Source: an uncultured Prevotellaceae bacterium
GTDB taxonomy: Bacteria; Bacteroidota; Bacteroidia; Bacteroidales; Bacteroidaceae
Assembly (NCBI GenBank): GCA_900314715.1
Contig: OMWI01000021.1
Span: forward strand, 1 to 62,225
Reading direction: 5' to 3'
DNA: 62,225 nt
Below the pieces are notes generated by a model. That model saw only the letters and a program-made list of their open reading frames with translations, was not told where the DNA came from and made no database searches. Of this stretch, positions 35,454-45,148 are shown in pieces. Positions within the stretch are counted from its first letter, which is position 1, and the number at the start of each line of letters is the position of its first letter. The translations under genes were made by a program, and so were the position numbers.

Positions 35454-36611
35454 TTATTTAATAATATTAAAGAAACTATTTTTAGTTTTATCCATGATAG
35501 CCTCGTAAGAATAATGTTGAATGATTAATTTTCTATTTGCTAAAATCATTTCGTCTGATAAGGGTGTGTCTATCTCTTTTTGGTTAAGATCTTTTTCTAT
35601 AGAAAAAATATGAAACCCGAGTTTGGAAAAATGCTTGTAATTAAGAGATGATTTTGGAACAAATACTTTTGAACCGTTCCAAAAGTGATAAATAATGTTG
35701 CCAACAGCAGATTGCTGTTCTAAATTAAAAATAGCTATAGAAATTGTTTTGATAATAGTTTGATATTCCTGTTTTGGAAAAAAGGTAGTTAAAGGTTGAA
35801 AATTATTATTGAACAATTTGTAACCCATTTTAGATACAGTCGATATATAAAGAGAATCACCATTATAGCTTAAAGGTACTATTATTTTTCTATTATGTAA
35901 ATTAAGATTCCGCATATTCCAAAATGTATTTCTGTGATTAGCAAGTTTATTGCTTGATTGTCCTATTTGAATATTATTGCCTGAAGGATGTATATTTGTA
36001 TTAATATTATTTAAATTATATTGTCCTTTAGAAGGAGCATAATTAAAATAAACTTGTTTGGCATGGAAAAAGGAATTCTTTTTTAACAAATCATATTCTT
36101 CAGGAAAAACACCAGAATAATAATCTATTCTTTTAATAGCATCTATGAAATGTTTTCTCTCTTTTAGGCTGTTTTTATGCAGTTCTTTGACTATGGTTCT
36201 AAAATTCTCATGTAATAGTCGTATTCTATATCTTAAATTTATAGTCTTTGGCTTTATTCTATTTTTAAGTTTTATTAATGGGAATTGTGGAAATTTATTA
36301 CTATAAGTGTCAAATCCCCATGAAAACCAAACAACTTTTATTTTTTTGTCAATTAATTTTATTATATTACATGGTAGAGATAATAAACTATGGATAACAA
36401 TAATATCACATGAAAAAGGATTTGATATTATTTCTATAATTTGGGATATATTTATTACTTCGTATTTATTTGAGGTATGAATTAGTGATGTGTCGTTCTT
36501 GTTATTTTGGAAATAAATAAAACGATTGTTCATTTCTTCGATATCTTCGAAAAAATGGATCATCTCAGTTATGTGCTTTTCGTCTAATGTAATGAAATGA
36601 ATCACTTTCAT
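35454..36611 (-). CDS. GT56-like (Fuc4NAc transferase family) glycosyltransferase
   Basis: The 385-residue protein has KVVWFSWGFDTYSNK and PLSYNGD, matching the WecF/TDP-Fuc4NAc transferase type (GT56). No signal peptide. It is AT-rich like the next gene, and the pair seems to be a small surface-glycan module without a larger locus nearby. Acceptor and donor are not predictable. Confidence 0.75.
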   Translation of the reverse strand: MKVIHFITLDEKHITEMIHFFEDIEEMNNRFIYFQNNKNDTSLIHTSNKYEVINISQIIEIISNPFSCDIIVIHSLLSLPCNIIKLIDKKIKVVWFSWGFDTYSNKFPQFPLIKLKNRIKPKTINLRYRIRLLHENFRTIVKELHKNSLKERKHFIDAIKRIDYYSGVFPEEYDLLKKNSFFHAKQVYFNYAPSKGQYNLNNINTNIHPSGNNIQIGQSSNKLANHRNTFWNMRNLNLHNRKIIVPLSYNGDSLYISTVSKMGYKLFNNNFQPLTTFFPKQEYQTIIKTISIAIFNLEQQSAVGNIIYHFWNGSKVFVPKSSLNYKHFSKLGFHIFSIEKDLNQKEIDTPLSDEMILANRKLIIQHYSYEAIMDKTKNSFFNIIK

Positions 36612-36638
36612 GCTCTATATAATCTATTTTATTTTTTG

Positions 36639-36670
36639 CAAAGTTAATAATATTTCTTAAATTTGACAAA
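36639..36670 (-). promoter_or_regulatory. Promoter of the GT56/TupA pair
   Basis: Minus-strand TTTG (36667-36670), 20 bp, TAACTTTG (36639-36646). It is a full consensus about 28 bp before the start at 36611. Confidence 0.75.
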
Positions 36671-36719
36671 GATGGTCGTTAAAGATTAATAATTTTTTTA
36701 TTTCATGCATTATTATTAT

Positions 36720-36727
36720 TAATTTTG
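36720..36727 (+). promoter_or_regulatory. -7 element of the Nif3-like gene
   Basis: TAATTTTG, 20 bp before the GTG start at 36748. No -33 TTTG at the right distance. Confidence 0.5.
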
Positions 36728-36747
36728 CAAAGCAAAAATTATATAGC

Positions 36748-37536
36748 GTGAAAATAAGTAGAGTGCTTGCTGCCCTTGAACAATTCGCACCTCTGCCCTT
36801 GCAAGAAAGCTATGATAATGCAGGCTTGCAAGTTGGATTGACAGACGTGGAAGTTTCAGGGGCATTATTGTGTTTAGACGTCAACGAGCAAATCATTGAT
36901 GAGGCTATCGCTAAAGGATGTAATTTAGTGATAGCTCATCATCCTTTGATTTTTCACAAATTGTCATGTGTCTCTGATTTTGACTACGTTCAACGTACCG
37001 TGATGAAAGCCCTAAAGCATGAGATCACGATTATTGCCATGCATACTAATTTGGACAATGCGCAAGATGGCGTTAACTATAAGATGGCTGAGAAAATCGG
37101 AATGCATGATGTTTGTTTTTTGGGACAATCCCGCAAATATGAGGACATTTCATTTGGTTCGGGTATTATAGGAAATCTGCCTAATCCAATGACAGCTAAG
37201 GAATTCATCAACTTGCTCAAAGACGTTTTCAAGGTAGAATGTGTGCAATGTAATCAGCTGCTTAAGCGAAACATAGAGAAGGTTGCCTTATGCGGAGGAG
37301 CAGGTTCTTTCCTTTTGGATGATGCTATTGCCGCTGGAGCCGATGCGTTTATTACGGGTGAAATGCATTATCATGAGTATTTCGGTCATGAACAACAAAT
37401 CCAAATAGCCGTGATAGGTCATTATCAAAGCGAACAATACACGACGGAGATATTCAAGGCGATTCTTGAACGAGAAGGTTGCGACTTCCCATGCTATTTT
37501 GCAGACACCAATACAAACCCTATCCTCTATTTATAA
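36748..37536 (+). CDS. Nif3-like dinuclear metal-center protein
   Basis: A 262-residue protein with the Nif3/YbgI motifs ESYDNAGLQVG, HHPLIFH, HTNLDNAQDGVN and the C-terminal GEMHYHEYFGHE. The histidines bind two metals in a hexameric toroid. It has the short architecture, without the PII-like insert of longer homologues. Start is GTG. Described as a hydrolase-like or GTP cyclohydrolase I type 2 protein, but the real role is unsettled. Confidence 0.88.
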   Translation: MKISRVLAALEQFAPLPLQESYDNAGLQVGLTDVEVSGALLCLDVNEQIIDEAIAKGCNLVIAHHPLIFHKLSCVSDFDYVQRTVMKALKHEITIIAMHTNLDNAQDGVNYKMAEKIGMHDVCFLGQSRKYEDISFGSGIIGNLPNPMTAKEFINLLKDVFKVECVQCNQLLKRNIEKVALCGGAGSFLLDDAIAAGADAFITGEMHYHEYFGHEQQIQIAVIGHYQSEQYTTEIFKAILEREGCDFPCYFADTNTNPILYL

Positions 37537-37571
37537 TTTAGAATATATTCATAAAAGAAACATTTATAACT

Positions 37572-38438
37572 ATGGCAAAAAAAGATTTAACGGATTTGAC
37601 AGTTGAAGAGAGATTGAAAACTCTATTCCAACTTCAGACAACTTTATCGGCAATTGACGAGAAACGCGCACTTCGTGGCGAGTTACCTTTGGAAGTGCAA
37701 GACTTGGAGGATGAAATTGCCGGCCTTGCTACGCGTATTGAAAAGATAAAGGCTGAAATTGTAGATTTCCAAACCGCCATTACTCGTAAGAGAGGTGAAA
37801 TCCAACAAGCTCAAGCTACGGTAGAACGCTACCAAAATCAGTTGCAAGAAGTGAAAAACAATCGTGAGTATGATACCTTGACTAAGGAAGTTGAGTACCA
37901 AACTCTTGAGATTGAACTTTGCGACAAGAAGATTCGTGAGGCAATGATTAAGGTGGAAGAGCGCAAACGTGATTTGGAAACTACTGGTGAGACGATGGCT
38001 GACCGCGAAGCTGCCTTGGAAGAGAAGAAAGGTGAACTTGACGAAATCATGCAAGAGACCAAGGAGGAGGAAGATAAGTTGAAGGCTAAGGCCAAAGACT
38101 TGGAGACTAAGATAGAACCACGTCTTTTAGGAAGTTTCAAGCGTATTCGTAAGAATGCTCGCAATGGTTTGGGTATTGTTTACGTGCAACGTGATGCTTG
38201 TGGAGGTTGCTTTAACAAGATTCCGCCACAACGTCAGCTCGACATCAAGATGCACAAGAAAATCGTAGTATGTGAATATTGCGGTAGAATCATGATCGAC
38301 CCAGAATTGGCAGGTGTTAAAATTGAGAATAAGGCTGCTGAGGAGAAACCCAAGCGTAAACGCGCTATTCGCAAGATTGCGAAGAAAGAAGCTCCAACTA
38401 TTGATGTAGCAGTTCCCGAAGAAGAATTCGAAGCATAA
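37572..38438 (+). CDS. Coiled-coil protein with C4 zinc ribbon
   Basis: The 288-residue protein has a long coiled coil (about 30-180), then a zinc ribbon (CGGC, CEYC near 210-236) and a Lys/Arg-rich tail. The family pairs regularly with nif3, as here (35-bp gap). A nucleic-acid-binding or translation-linked role is suggested by the ribbon and basic tail but not shown. Confidence 0.85.
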   Translation: MAKKDLTDLTVEERLKTLFQLQTTLSAIDEKRALRGELPLEVQDLEDEIAGLATRIEKIKAEIVDFQTAITRKRGEIQQAQATVERYQNQLQEVKNNREYDTLTKEVEYQTLEIELCDKKIREAMIKVEERKRDLETTGETMADREAALEEKKGELDEIMQETKEEEDKLKAKAKDLETKIEPRLLGSFKRIRKNARNGLGIVYVQRDACGGCFNKIPPQRQLDIKMHKKIVVCEYCGRIMIDPELAGVKIENKAAEEKPKRKRAIRKIAKKEAPTIDVAVPEEEFEA

Positions 38439-38462
38439 GAATAAATATTGCATCATAAATGA

Positions 38463-38499
38463 AAGTGCCCTGTAGGTAAAGCATACTTACAGGGCACTT
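38463..38499. terminator. Terminator at the end of the zinc-ribbon gene
   Basis: Stem AAGTGCCCTGTA (38463-38474) pairs with TACAGGGCACTT (38488-38499). Its right end runs straight into array D. Confidence 0.8.
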
Positions 38500-38569
38500 A
38501 AACATATTGTTTAGCTCATGCAAACATATCGTTTAGCTTATGTAAACATATCATTTGGCTTTGCTAAAC
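38500..38569. repeat. 22-bp-period dyad array D
   Basis: AAAC starts at 38500, 38522, 38544 and 38566. GTTT/ATTT partners start at 38509, 38531 and 38553. The array fills the space between the terminator stem and the stop codon of the next minus-strand gene. Confidence 0.85.
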
Positions 38570-39376
38570 CTATAGTCCACGCGACTTATATATCTTATCC
38601 TTTGCGTCGTTGATTTCCTGGAACTTCTTCTCTGCGGCTTTTTTCACGTCTTCACCTAACGTAGCTACACGGTCAGGATGGTGTTTGAGCGCCATCTTCC
38701 TATATGCTGCCTTCACCTCATCATCAGTTGCGTTTTTCGAGATACCCAATACCTTGTATGCTGCATCCAAATCGTTCACGCCACCTTGAAGGTTAAGCAT
38801 CGAATCAATGTCTTGTTGTGAAAGGTGAAGTGAATTACCCACTTCCTTAATAGCCTCTATTTCCTTTTGATGTACGCTTCCGTCGGCTTGAGCAATCATC
38901 ACGAGGAAATTGAGCAATTGCAACCGTTGCGAGTAATCCATGTTTTGCGCTATTTGTTGACATGCGCTATGTATGGTAGAGCGGAAATGCGCTTCGCCTA
39001 CTTGTTTCTGATGCTCAAAGAGACGCATCATAATTTCCTCACCTTGTTGAACGGCAATCTCACCAAAGTTTTGTCGCAAGAACTGGCGCACTAATTCCAT
39101 CTCGGAATGCATCACTTTCCCGTCTGCCTTGATGATATATGAGGCGAGTGTAAGCAATGAAATCAAGAAAGAATTGCGTTGTCCTTCATATTCTTGTTGT
39201 TGCGAATAGCCTCTTTGGTTATCATCGTAGGAAGTGTAATTATATTCGCTCTTAAACGAGGAATCAGTCATCGAGTCGAACAATGCGCCAACGATGAATC
39301 CAACGAGTGCTCCCAATGGTCCTGCCGATACAAAACCAAGATAGCCGCCAATCCATTTACCGAATCCCATAGGCAA
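38570..39376 (-). CDS. TerB/DnaJ (DjlA-like) protein
   Basis: A 268-residue protein with a Gly-rich N-terminal hydrophobic segment (GGYLGFVSAGPLGALVG, about 10-30), a TerB-like helical domain (about 70-190) and a C-terminal J domain (about 205-265) with HHPDRV. J domains recruit DnaK. The layout resembles DjlA. It follows the CvfB-like gene by 5 bp. Confidence 0.87.
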   Translation of the reverse strand: MPMGFGKWIGGYLGFVSAGPLGALVGFIVGALFDSMTDSSFKSEYNYTSYDDNQRGYSQQQEYEGQRNSFLISLLTLASYIIKADGKVMHSEMELVRQFLRQNFGEIAVQQGEEIMMRLFEHQKQVGEAHFRSTIHSACQQIAQNMDYSQRLQLLNFLVMIAQADGSVHQKEIEAIKEVGNSLHLSQQDIDSMLNLQGGVNDLDAAYKVLGISKNATDDEVKAAYRKMALKHHPDRVATLGEDVKKAAEKKFQEINDAKDKIYKSRGL

Positions 39377-39381
39377 TTCTC

Positions 39382-40233
39382 TTATTGATGTTTTTTGTTG
39401 ACCAACCTGATACCGTCTTCGGCGATGGTGATTAATCGCTTCTTGTATAAGTCGCCAATGGCCTTTTTATAGGTCTTCTTACTCACTTGGAATCTGTATT
39501 TAATATCTTCCGCGTCGCTCTTGTCGCCTAAGTCGCAATAGCCATCATGCTCTCTGAGGTATGTCAAAAGTGTTTCCGAGAAATCAAGCGTTTGCTTTCT
39601 GCCAATCGGATGCAACGAAACGTCAATCTTTCCGTCTTCACGCACGGTGTTAATATATCCTTTCATCTTGTCGCCCGTATGAATCCGTTGGAAAATCTGG
39701 TCCTCATAAGCCAATGCGGGATAGGCATTATTGACGATAACCTTGAATCCGAGTTCTGTCTTTTGCCATACCAGCACGTCTACTTCATGTCCCCGCTCCA
39801 TGTAGGGAATATCTTCGTCGAAGAATTTCTCTACCTTTGCCGATGCTACGATGCGATAACTCTCCTCGTCGATATATACGTAAACGATGTAAGACTCACC
39901 GATTTCCATCTTTTTCTTTTGTTCATGGAAGGGACAAAACAAGTCTTTCATCAATCCCCACTTCAAGAATGCACCGTGCTGGTTTACCCACGCCACTTCC
40001 AAGTAAGCAAACTCGCCTACTTTGCAAAATGGTTTTTCCGTGGTAGCTACCAATCGCTCCTCATTATCTAAATAGATGAAGACTTCCAACACGTCGCCTA
40101 TCTTGTACGATGCTGGTTGATAACGTTTGGGAAGTAATATTTCTCCCATTTCACCACCGTCAAGGTAAAGACCGAAATCCACTTCCTTCACGATTTCCAA
40201 ATTGTTGTAGTCTCCCAACTTAATCTTGTTCAT
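39382..40233 (-). CDS. CvfB-like S1 RNA-binding protein
   Basis: The 283-residue protein has repeated S1-like OB folds ([14 protein letters not shown] near residue 22; [14 protein letters not shown] and [10 protein letters not shown] further on) and a C-terminal winged-helix-like part. CvfB relatives bind RNA and affect virulence regulation in Firmicutes. Its start overlaps the upstream ATPase gene by 14 bp. Confidence 0.82.
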   Translation of the reverse strand: MNKIKLGDYNNLEIVKEVDFGLYLDGGEMGEILLPKRYQPASYKIGDVLEVFIYLDNEERLVATTEKPFCKVGEFAYLEVAWVNQHGAFLKWGLMKDLFCPFHEQKKKMEIGESYIVYVYIDEESYRIVASAKVEKFFDEDIPYMERGHEVDVLVWQKTELGFKVIVNNAYPALAYEDQIFQRIHTGDKMKGYINTVREDGKIDVSLHPIGRKQTLDFSETLLTYLREHDGYCDLGDKSDAEDIKYRFQVSKKTYKKAIGDLYKKRLITIAEDGIRLVNKKHQ

Positions 40234-40939
40234 ATTGTGATGGATTATCTGTTTCTATGTTATTGATGCTTTCGCGATTCGTTTCTTCTCCCACGATTAC
40301 TCCGTCTTTCAGATGAATGGTGCGGTCAGTAATCTTAGCGAGTTCCTCATCATGAGTTACAATCACAAATGTCTGGCCAAACTTGTCTCGCAAGTCAAAA
40401 AACAATTGATGAAGTTCTGCCTTGTTCTTGGAATCAAGACTTCCACTTGGTTCATCTGCCAATATGACAGCTGGATTGTTCACCAATGCACGAGCTACAG
40501 CCACTCGTTGCTTCTCGCCACCAGATAGTTCGTTAGGCTTATGCGATGCTCTATCGGAAAGCCCCATGAATTCCAACAATTCCAAAGCCCTGCTTTTTGC
40601 TTCCTTGTTAGATTTTCCGGCAATATAAGCAGGAATCATAATGTTTTCAAGAGCCGTAAACTCTGGCAACAATTGATGAAACTGGAATACGAATCCTATG
40701 TGCTGATTGCGGAAATCACTGATTTTCTTGGCATTCAACGTACTGATGTCAATGCCGTTTACAATGATGCTTCCGCTATTAGGCTTGTCCAGCGTTCCAA
40801 TAATTTGCAATAGGGTAGTCTTTCCCGCTCCACTCGGTCCTACGATACTTACTATCTGACCTTTTTGAATATGTAAGTCGATTCCCTTCAATACTTCAAG
40901 CGAACCGAAACTTTTCCTTATACCTTTAATATCTATCAT
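40220..40939 (-). CDS. LolD-like ABC ATPase
   Basis: A 239-residue ATPase with Walker [10 protein letters not shown], signature [15 protein letters not shown] and Walker [13 protein letters not shown], of the LolD/MacB type that serves lipoprotein release or efflux. The ATG at 40939 is preferred over an upstream start at 40972 because it makes a 4-bp ATGA overlap with the antiporter stop. The partner permease is not adjacent. Confidence 0.85.
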   Translation of the reverse strand: MIDIKGIRKSFGSLEVLKGIDLHIQKGQIVSIVGPSGAGKTTLLQIIGTLDKPNSGSIIVNGIDISTLNAKKISDFRNQHIGFVFQFHQLLPEFTALENIMIPAYIAGKSNKEAKSRALELLEFMGLSDRASHKPNELSGGEKQRVAVARALVNNPAVILADEPSGSLDSKNKAELHQLFFDLRDKFGQTFVIVTHDEELAKITDRTIHLKDGVIVGEETNRESINNIETDNPSQYEQD

Positions 40940-43071
40940 GTGTGTTCTGTTTTCTTTCTTCTTCTCATCCATTCACGAATGGTTTCGTATGCACTTTCTT
41001 CCTCCGTATGTTGCGGTTGCGAGAATGTCATCTTGTCCATAGCATCGCCAAACTGGTCGGGGAATATAATCATCATGCTCGTGCCGTTATAATAGCGAGT
41101 CAACTCATCGGGGAGCCTATCCATCGCATTCTTATACGAGATGGTTCCCTTTCTTGCCGTTACCACGACGAATATATGGTCTTTCGCAATCGTACCTGCC
41201 AGTTTTGGCAACTCATTCCAATGTAGCATCTCAGTATACTCAGCACGCATGTTAGGATGACGATTATGTGCATATTCGGCTATTAGTTCCAACGTGTCTT
41301 TCCTTCCGTGAAAATTGATTCTACACTCCAGGTTATCTGCCAAGCGCGACAATCTTTCCAACCATCTATAGAAACCCGCCTCGAATTGTGCTCTTGACGG
41401 AACGCATACTTGTATTCTCCTCACCGTATTCAGTGGTTGCATGATACGCGCCATAATGATTTGCCTGCTCAATCCATTGAAAAGGCTTTGGTGAAATTCA
41501 CCCCAAAACTTGGGAGAAACCTCCTTATGCGTGTGCATTCCAATGATAATCTCCGAAGCGCGAAACTCTTTAAAAGCATGCTTGATACCGTTTGCGATGT
41601 TTGCGGCAATACGTACTTGCGTTTGCATACGCACGTCAGAGCCAGCCGCATATAGCGTTACTTGTTCCAACAATCGTTGTCCTTTTTCTTGATTCACGCG
41701 CATGTTTTCGTCGTCATACACCACGTTCAACGCTACGAGTCCACGATTGAGTTTCGTGTTGCGCATCAAGATGCCGAGATTGATAAGATTGTTGGCGTAT
41801 TCGGGATATTTCACGGGAATCAAGAACTTTTCATCATCGTTCCTTCCTCCATTGTCGGGCACAATGTCCTTATCTCGAAGCACGATTCGTTGTGCGGATT
41901 GTTCCGTAATGATGGTCGATATGACGCAAGTGAATAATATCATCATCACCACGCCATTCAGGATATCGTCGTTGACCATGGAGATGCCAGGCGCTATTTC
42001 CGTTTCCATTCCCACCATAACCATTGCAATCGCACCTGCTGCATGGGCACAAGTCAAACCGAAGGTCATGTGACCAGACGATAATGGCATTCTAAAACCG
42101 ATACATGCAACGTATGCGGCTACGGCCTTGCCAAACGTACCAAAGAATACGAAGCATAAAACAATCCAAATGATATTGCCGCCATCAAACAACAACCGCA
42201 CGTTGATGAGCATTCCTACACCTATCAGGAAATAGGGAATGAACAAGGCGTTACCGATGAACTCAATACGATTCATCAATGCGGAAAGACGGGGAATGTA
42301 TCGGTTGAGAATCAATCCAGCCATGAAAGCGCCAAAGATTCCATCTATGCCAACCGCCTCACTCAATGCCGCACTCATGAACATCATCGACATTACGAAG
42401 ATGTATTGCATCACGGCATCGGAATATCTGCGCAAGAACCATCTGGATAGACGGGGGATAATGAGAATGACAATCGTGCAATAGACAATGAACTTTGCCA
42501 AGAACAAGAACCAAAACAAGATGTCAACCGTCTTGTCTTGCGCTGCTTCAAGTGCCGCCAAAACCACCAACGAAAGCAATAGCGAGAGCATGGAACCTCC
42601 TACGCTCAGCGTAACGCTGGGTTTACGTTGCAAACCGTATCGAGCAACGATAGGATAAGCTATCAACGTATTGGAAGCCATGATGCAACTCAAGAGCAAC
42701 GACGTGGAATGGTGATATTGCAAGATGAAAATACCTACGAGATACATCATCGACGCAGGGATGAGGAAGGTAAGCATACCGAAAATACCAATCCTCCTCA
42801 TGTTCTTTTTTAATCCTTCCATGTCCATCTCCAATGAGGCGAGGAACAAGATGTAATACAATCCCACCTTACCGAGAATCTCAAATGACTTGTCTCTTTC
42901 CAAGATGTCGAAGCCGTATTTACCCAGCATCACGCCAGCCAATACCATTCCGATGATATGAGGAATACGCAATTTACCCATCACGATAGGTGCGGCAAGG
43001 ATGACCAACAACACCACGAGGAATATCAACGTGGGGTTAGTTATCGGGAAGTATTGTGCAATGTCTATCAT
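40936..43071 (-). CDS. Kef-type cation:proton antiporter
   Basis: The 711-residue protein has an N-terminal Na+/H+ exchanger domain with about 12-13 helices (about 12-400) and a cytosolic C-terminal part (about 430-700) resembling universal-stress-protein repeats. It exchanges Na+ or K+ for H+. First gene of a four-gene run with LolD-like, CvfB-like and DjlA-like genes, all closely spaced or overlapping. Confidence 0.88.
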   Translation of the reverse strand: MIDIAQYFPITNPTLIFLVVLLVILAAPIVMGKLRIPHIIGMVLAGVMLGKYGFDILERDKSFEILGKVGLYYILFLASLEMDMEGLKKNMRRIGIFGMLTFLIPASMMYLVGIFILQYHHSTSLLLSCIMASNTLIAYPIVARYGLQRKPSVTLSVGGSMLSLLLSLVVLAALEAAQDKTVDILFWFLFLAKFIVYCTIVILIIPRLSRWFLRRYSDAVMQYIFVMSMMFMSAALSEAVGIDGIFGAFMAGLILNRYIPRLSALMNRIEFIGNALFIPYFLIGVGMLINVRLLFDGGNIIWIVLCFVFFGTFGKAVAAYVACIGFRMPLSSGHMTFGLTCAHAAGAIAMVMVGMETEIAPGISMVNDDILNGVVMMILFTCVISTIITEQSAQRIVLRDKDIVPDNGGRNDDEKFLIPVKYPEYANNLINLGILMRNTKLNRGLVALNVVYDDENMRVNQEKGQRLLEQVTLYAAGSDVRMQTQVRIAANIANGIKHAFKEFRASEIIIGMHTHKEVSPKFWGEFHQSLFNGLSRQIIMARIMQPLNTVRRIQVCVPSRAQFEAGFYRWLERLSRLADNLECRINFHGRKDTLELIAEYAHNRHPNMRAEYTEMLHWNELPKLAGTIAKDHIFVVVTARKGTISYKNAMDRLPDELTRYYNGTSMMIIFPDQFGDAMDKMTFSQPQHTEEESAYETIREWMRRRKKTEHT

Positions 43072-43102
43072 GGGTAAATCCGCGTTTGTATTATTTTGAC
43101 TA

Positions 43103-43133
43103 CAAAGTTACGCAAAAACGAGAGAAAAGCAAA
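43103..43133 (-). promoter_or_regulatory. Promoter of the antiporter operon
   Basis: Minus-strand TTTG (43130-43133), 19 bp, TAACTTTG (43103-43110). Full consensus about 32 bp before ATG 43071. Confidence 0.75.
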
Positions 43134-43207
43134 AGGAAAACTAATTTTTCTTTTGCTTTTCCGAGTGACAGTAACATAGATGGTGATAATGCTACGTTTA
43201 ATACGGC

Positions 43208-45142
43208 TTATTCAATGACAGCGCACCAACCGCCATTACGCACGAGATGGATTTTTATGTGGCTTTGCGGAGTAACGTTTTGTTCCACTCGTTTATAATC
43301 AACGGCGATACGATGGGCATTACGTCCATCTTGAAAATAAGTCATGTGACCACCATCCTTTAGAAAATCGAGGGAGATGTCTAAATCTTGCGGCTTATCA
43401 CCAGTAATGGCACCGATGAACCACTTTGTTCCTTTACGCTTAGCAACGACGTAATAATCGCCCGCCTTGGCTGCTAATACGCGCGTATCATCCCATGTTG
43501 TGGGTACGGAAGAAATGAAACGCGTACATTCGTCTTCACGTAAGTAGCGTGTAGGACTATCCGCCAACATCTGCAAACCACTTTCGAAGCATACGTATAA
43601 CGCCATCTGATAAGCACGAGTACCTCCACCCATTGGTAAAGAACCTGTTCCGCGATTGTCTTCTGGTTGTGCGCTTTGCATAGAACCAGGCGTGAAGTCC
43701 ATAGGACCTACCGCATTACGCATAAAGGGCAACCAAATACTGTTTTCGGGCTTGCAACCACCACCTTGTTCCATTCCGCGAACACCCTCGTAAGAAATGA
43801 TGTTAGGTAAACGTTGTTCCAATCCTGCTGGTTTGAAAGAACCATGGAAGTCAACGAGCAAATGATTCTTCGCACATTCGCGAGCTATTCGTTCGTAATA
43901 GTTCACCATCCATTGGTCGCTATGATCCATGAAATCTATCTTCAATCCCTTTATTCCCATCTTGGCATAATAGGGAATGAGATCCATGTGTCGTTCTACG
44001 GTAAGCCACGAAAGCCAAAGCATAACGCCAACGTTCTTCTGCTTACCATATTCCACCAGTTCCTTCACGTTTATTTCATCACGTGTGGTGAATGGATCTT
44101 CCACGCGTTTGTTCCAACCCTCATCCAATAGTATATAATCCACACCGTATTTTGAGGCACAATCGATAATATATTTATAGGTGTTGTTGTTGATACCCGA
44201 TTCGAAGTCAACACCCCAAATCGTCCAATGATTCCACCAATCCCAGCAAACCTGTCCTGGCTTAATCCATGAAGTATCTTCCAATTCACACTTACCTCCA
44301 AGCACAACCTCCATTTGGTTGGTGGCAATGTCTGCGTCAGTACCAATGACGGCAAAGCGCCAAGGCAATGTGCGACGGGCATTTGTACGAGCAATGCAAT
44401 TGCGCTCCTTGGTTACTTTCCAACCACGATCACCATACGGTTCCCAAGTCTCGGGCGATTTTGGGAAACACGCAGAGAATCTATTCTCACCCGTTGGAGC
44501 GAGAAACATGTGAGGATAATCACGCACGTCGCTTTCGGAAAATAGCACCTTAGTTCCACGAGGTGTTTCCATGAGAATTGGAAGATAAGTCATCTCGTCT
44601 TCAGCATCCAATTCTTCGGTGCTAACGTGTGTATAGGGATTCTCGTACGATGTACCAAAACCGCCAGTCTCGGAGATGTGAGCGGTGAACGGTTCGGGCA
44701 AGTTCAACTCAAGTCCTTCATTAACCACATCAATCTGACCTTTTCCCTTATTGATGACGAAACGATAAGCCATGCCGTTGTCGTATGCACGCAAATCAAT
44801 GCTGATGCCACCCTTGAAAGCAAGTGTCAGTTGGTTGGCTCGATTGGCTACTTCTGCATACTTCAATGGTACTATAGGCTTGATTACTTCATTAACCTTC
44901 GAGAGTTTTGTTTTGCTCAACTTGGGATTCACACCAAATTGTTCCTTACCTAATTGCAAACTTAGCGGACAGTCTTTTAGAATCTGTTCATCACCTTGGA
45001 AAACACTCAGCGTAAGACGATTGCCAATAGTGATTTCCACTTTTATCTTCCCGTTAGGAGAAACGAGCGTCTTGGTTTTCGTTGCGGCAAATGCGCCAAA
45101 TACAAGGCACAACATTGCCATGATTGTCATGATTCGTTTCAT
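43208..45142 (-). CDS. GH97 alpha-glycosidase, retaining type
   Basis: A 644-residue secreted enzyme (signal peptide 1-19). N-terminal beta-sandwich (about 25-280), central TIM barrel (about 290-560) and a C-terminal beta domain. KIDFMDHSD places D403 where retaining GH97 alpha-galactosidases have the nucleophile. Inverting SusB-type enzymes lack an Asp there. The acid/base is probably E452 or E458 in SYEGVRGMEQ. It follows GH125 by 6 bp. Alpha-galactosidase is favoured, but alpha-glucosidase is possible. Confidence 0.88.
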   Translation of the reverse strand: MKRIMTIMAMLCLVFGAFAATKTKTLVSPNGKIKVEITIGNRLTLSVFQGDEQILKDCPLSLQLGKEQFGVNPKLSKTKLSKVNEVIKPIVPLKYAEVANRANQLTLAFKGGISIDLRAYDNGMAYRFVINKGKGQIDVVNEGLELNLPEPFTAHISETGGFGTSYENPYTHVSTEELDAEDEMTYLPILMETPRGTKVLFSESDVRDYPHMFLAPTGENRFSACFPKSPETWEPYGDRGWKVTKERNCIARTNARRTLPWRFAVIGTDADIATNQMEVVLGGKCELEDTSWIKPGQVCWDWWNHWTIWGVDFESGINNNTYKYIIDCASKYGVDYILLDEGWNKRVEDPFTTRDEINVKELVEYGKQKNVGVMLWLSWLTVERHMDLIPYYAKMGIKGLKIDFMDHSDQWMVNYYERIARECAKNHLLVDFHGSFKPAGLEQRLPNIISYEGVRGMEQGGGCKPENSIWLPFMRNAVGPMDFTPGSMQSAQPEDNRGTGSLPMGGGTRAYQMALYVCFESGLQMLADSPTRYLREDECTRFISSVPTTWDDTRVLAAKAGDYYVVAKRKGTKWFIGAITGDKPQDLDISLDFLKDGGHMTYFQDGRNAHRIAVDYKRVEQNVTPQSHIKIHLVRNGGWCAVIE

Positions 45143-45148
45143 ATGTTG

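Noticed and set aside
40940-40972. Upstream start of the LolD-like ATPase
   Set aside because: ATG 40939 gives a classical 4-bp ATGA overlap with the antiporter and begins directly at the ABC fold.
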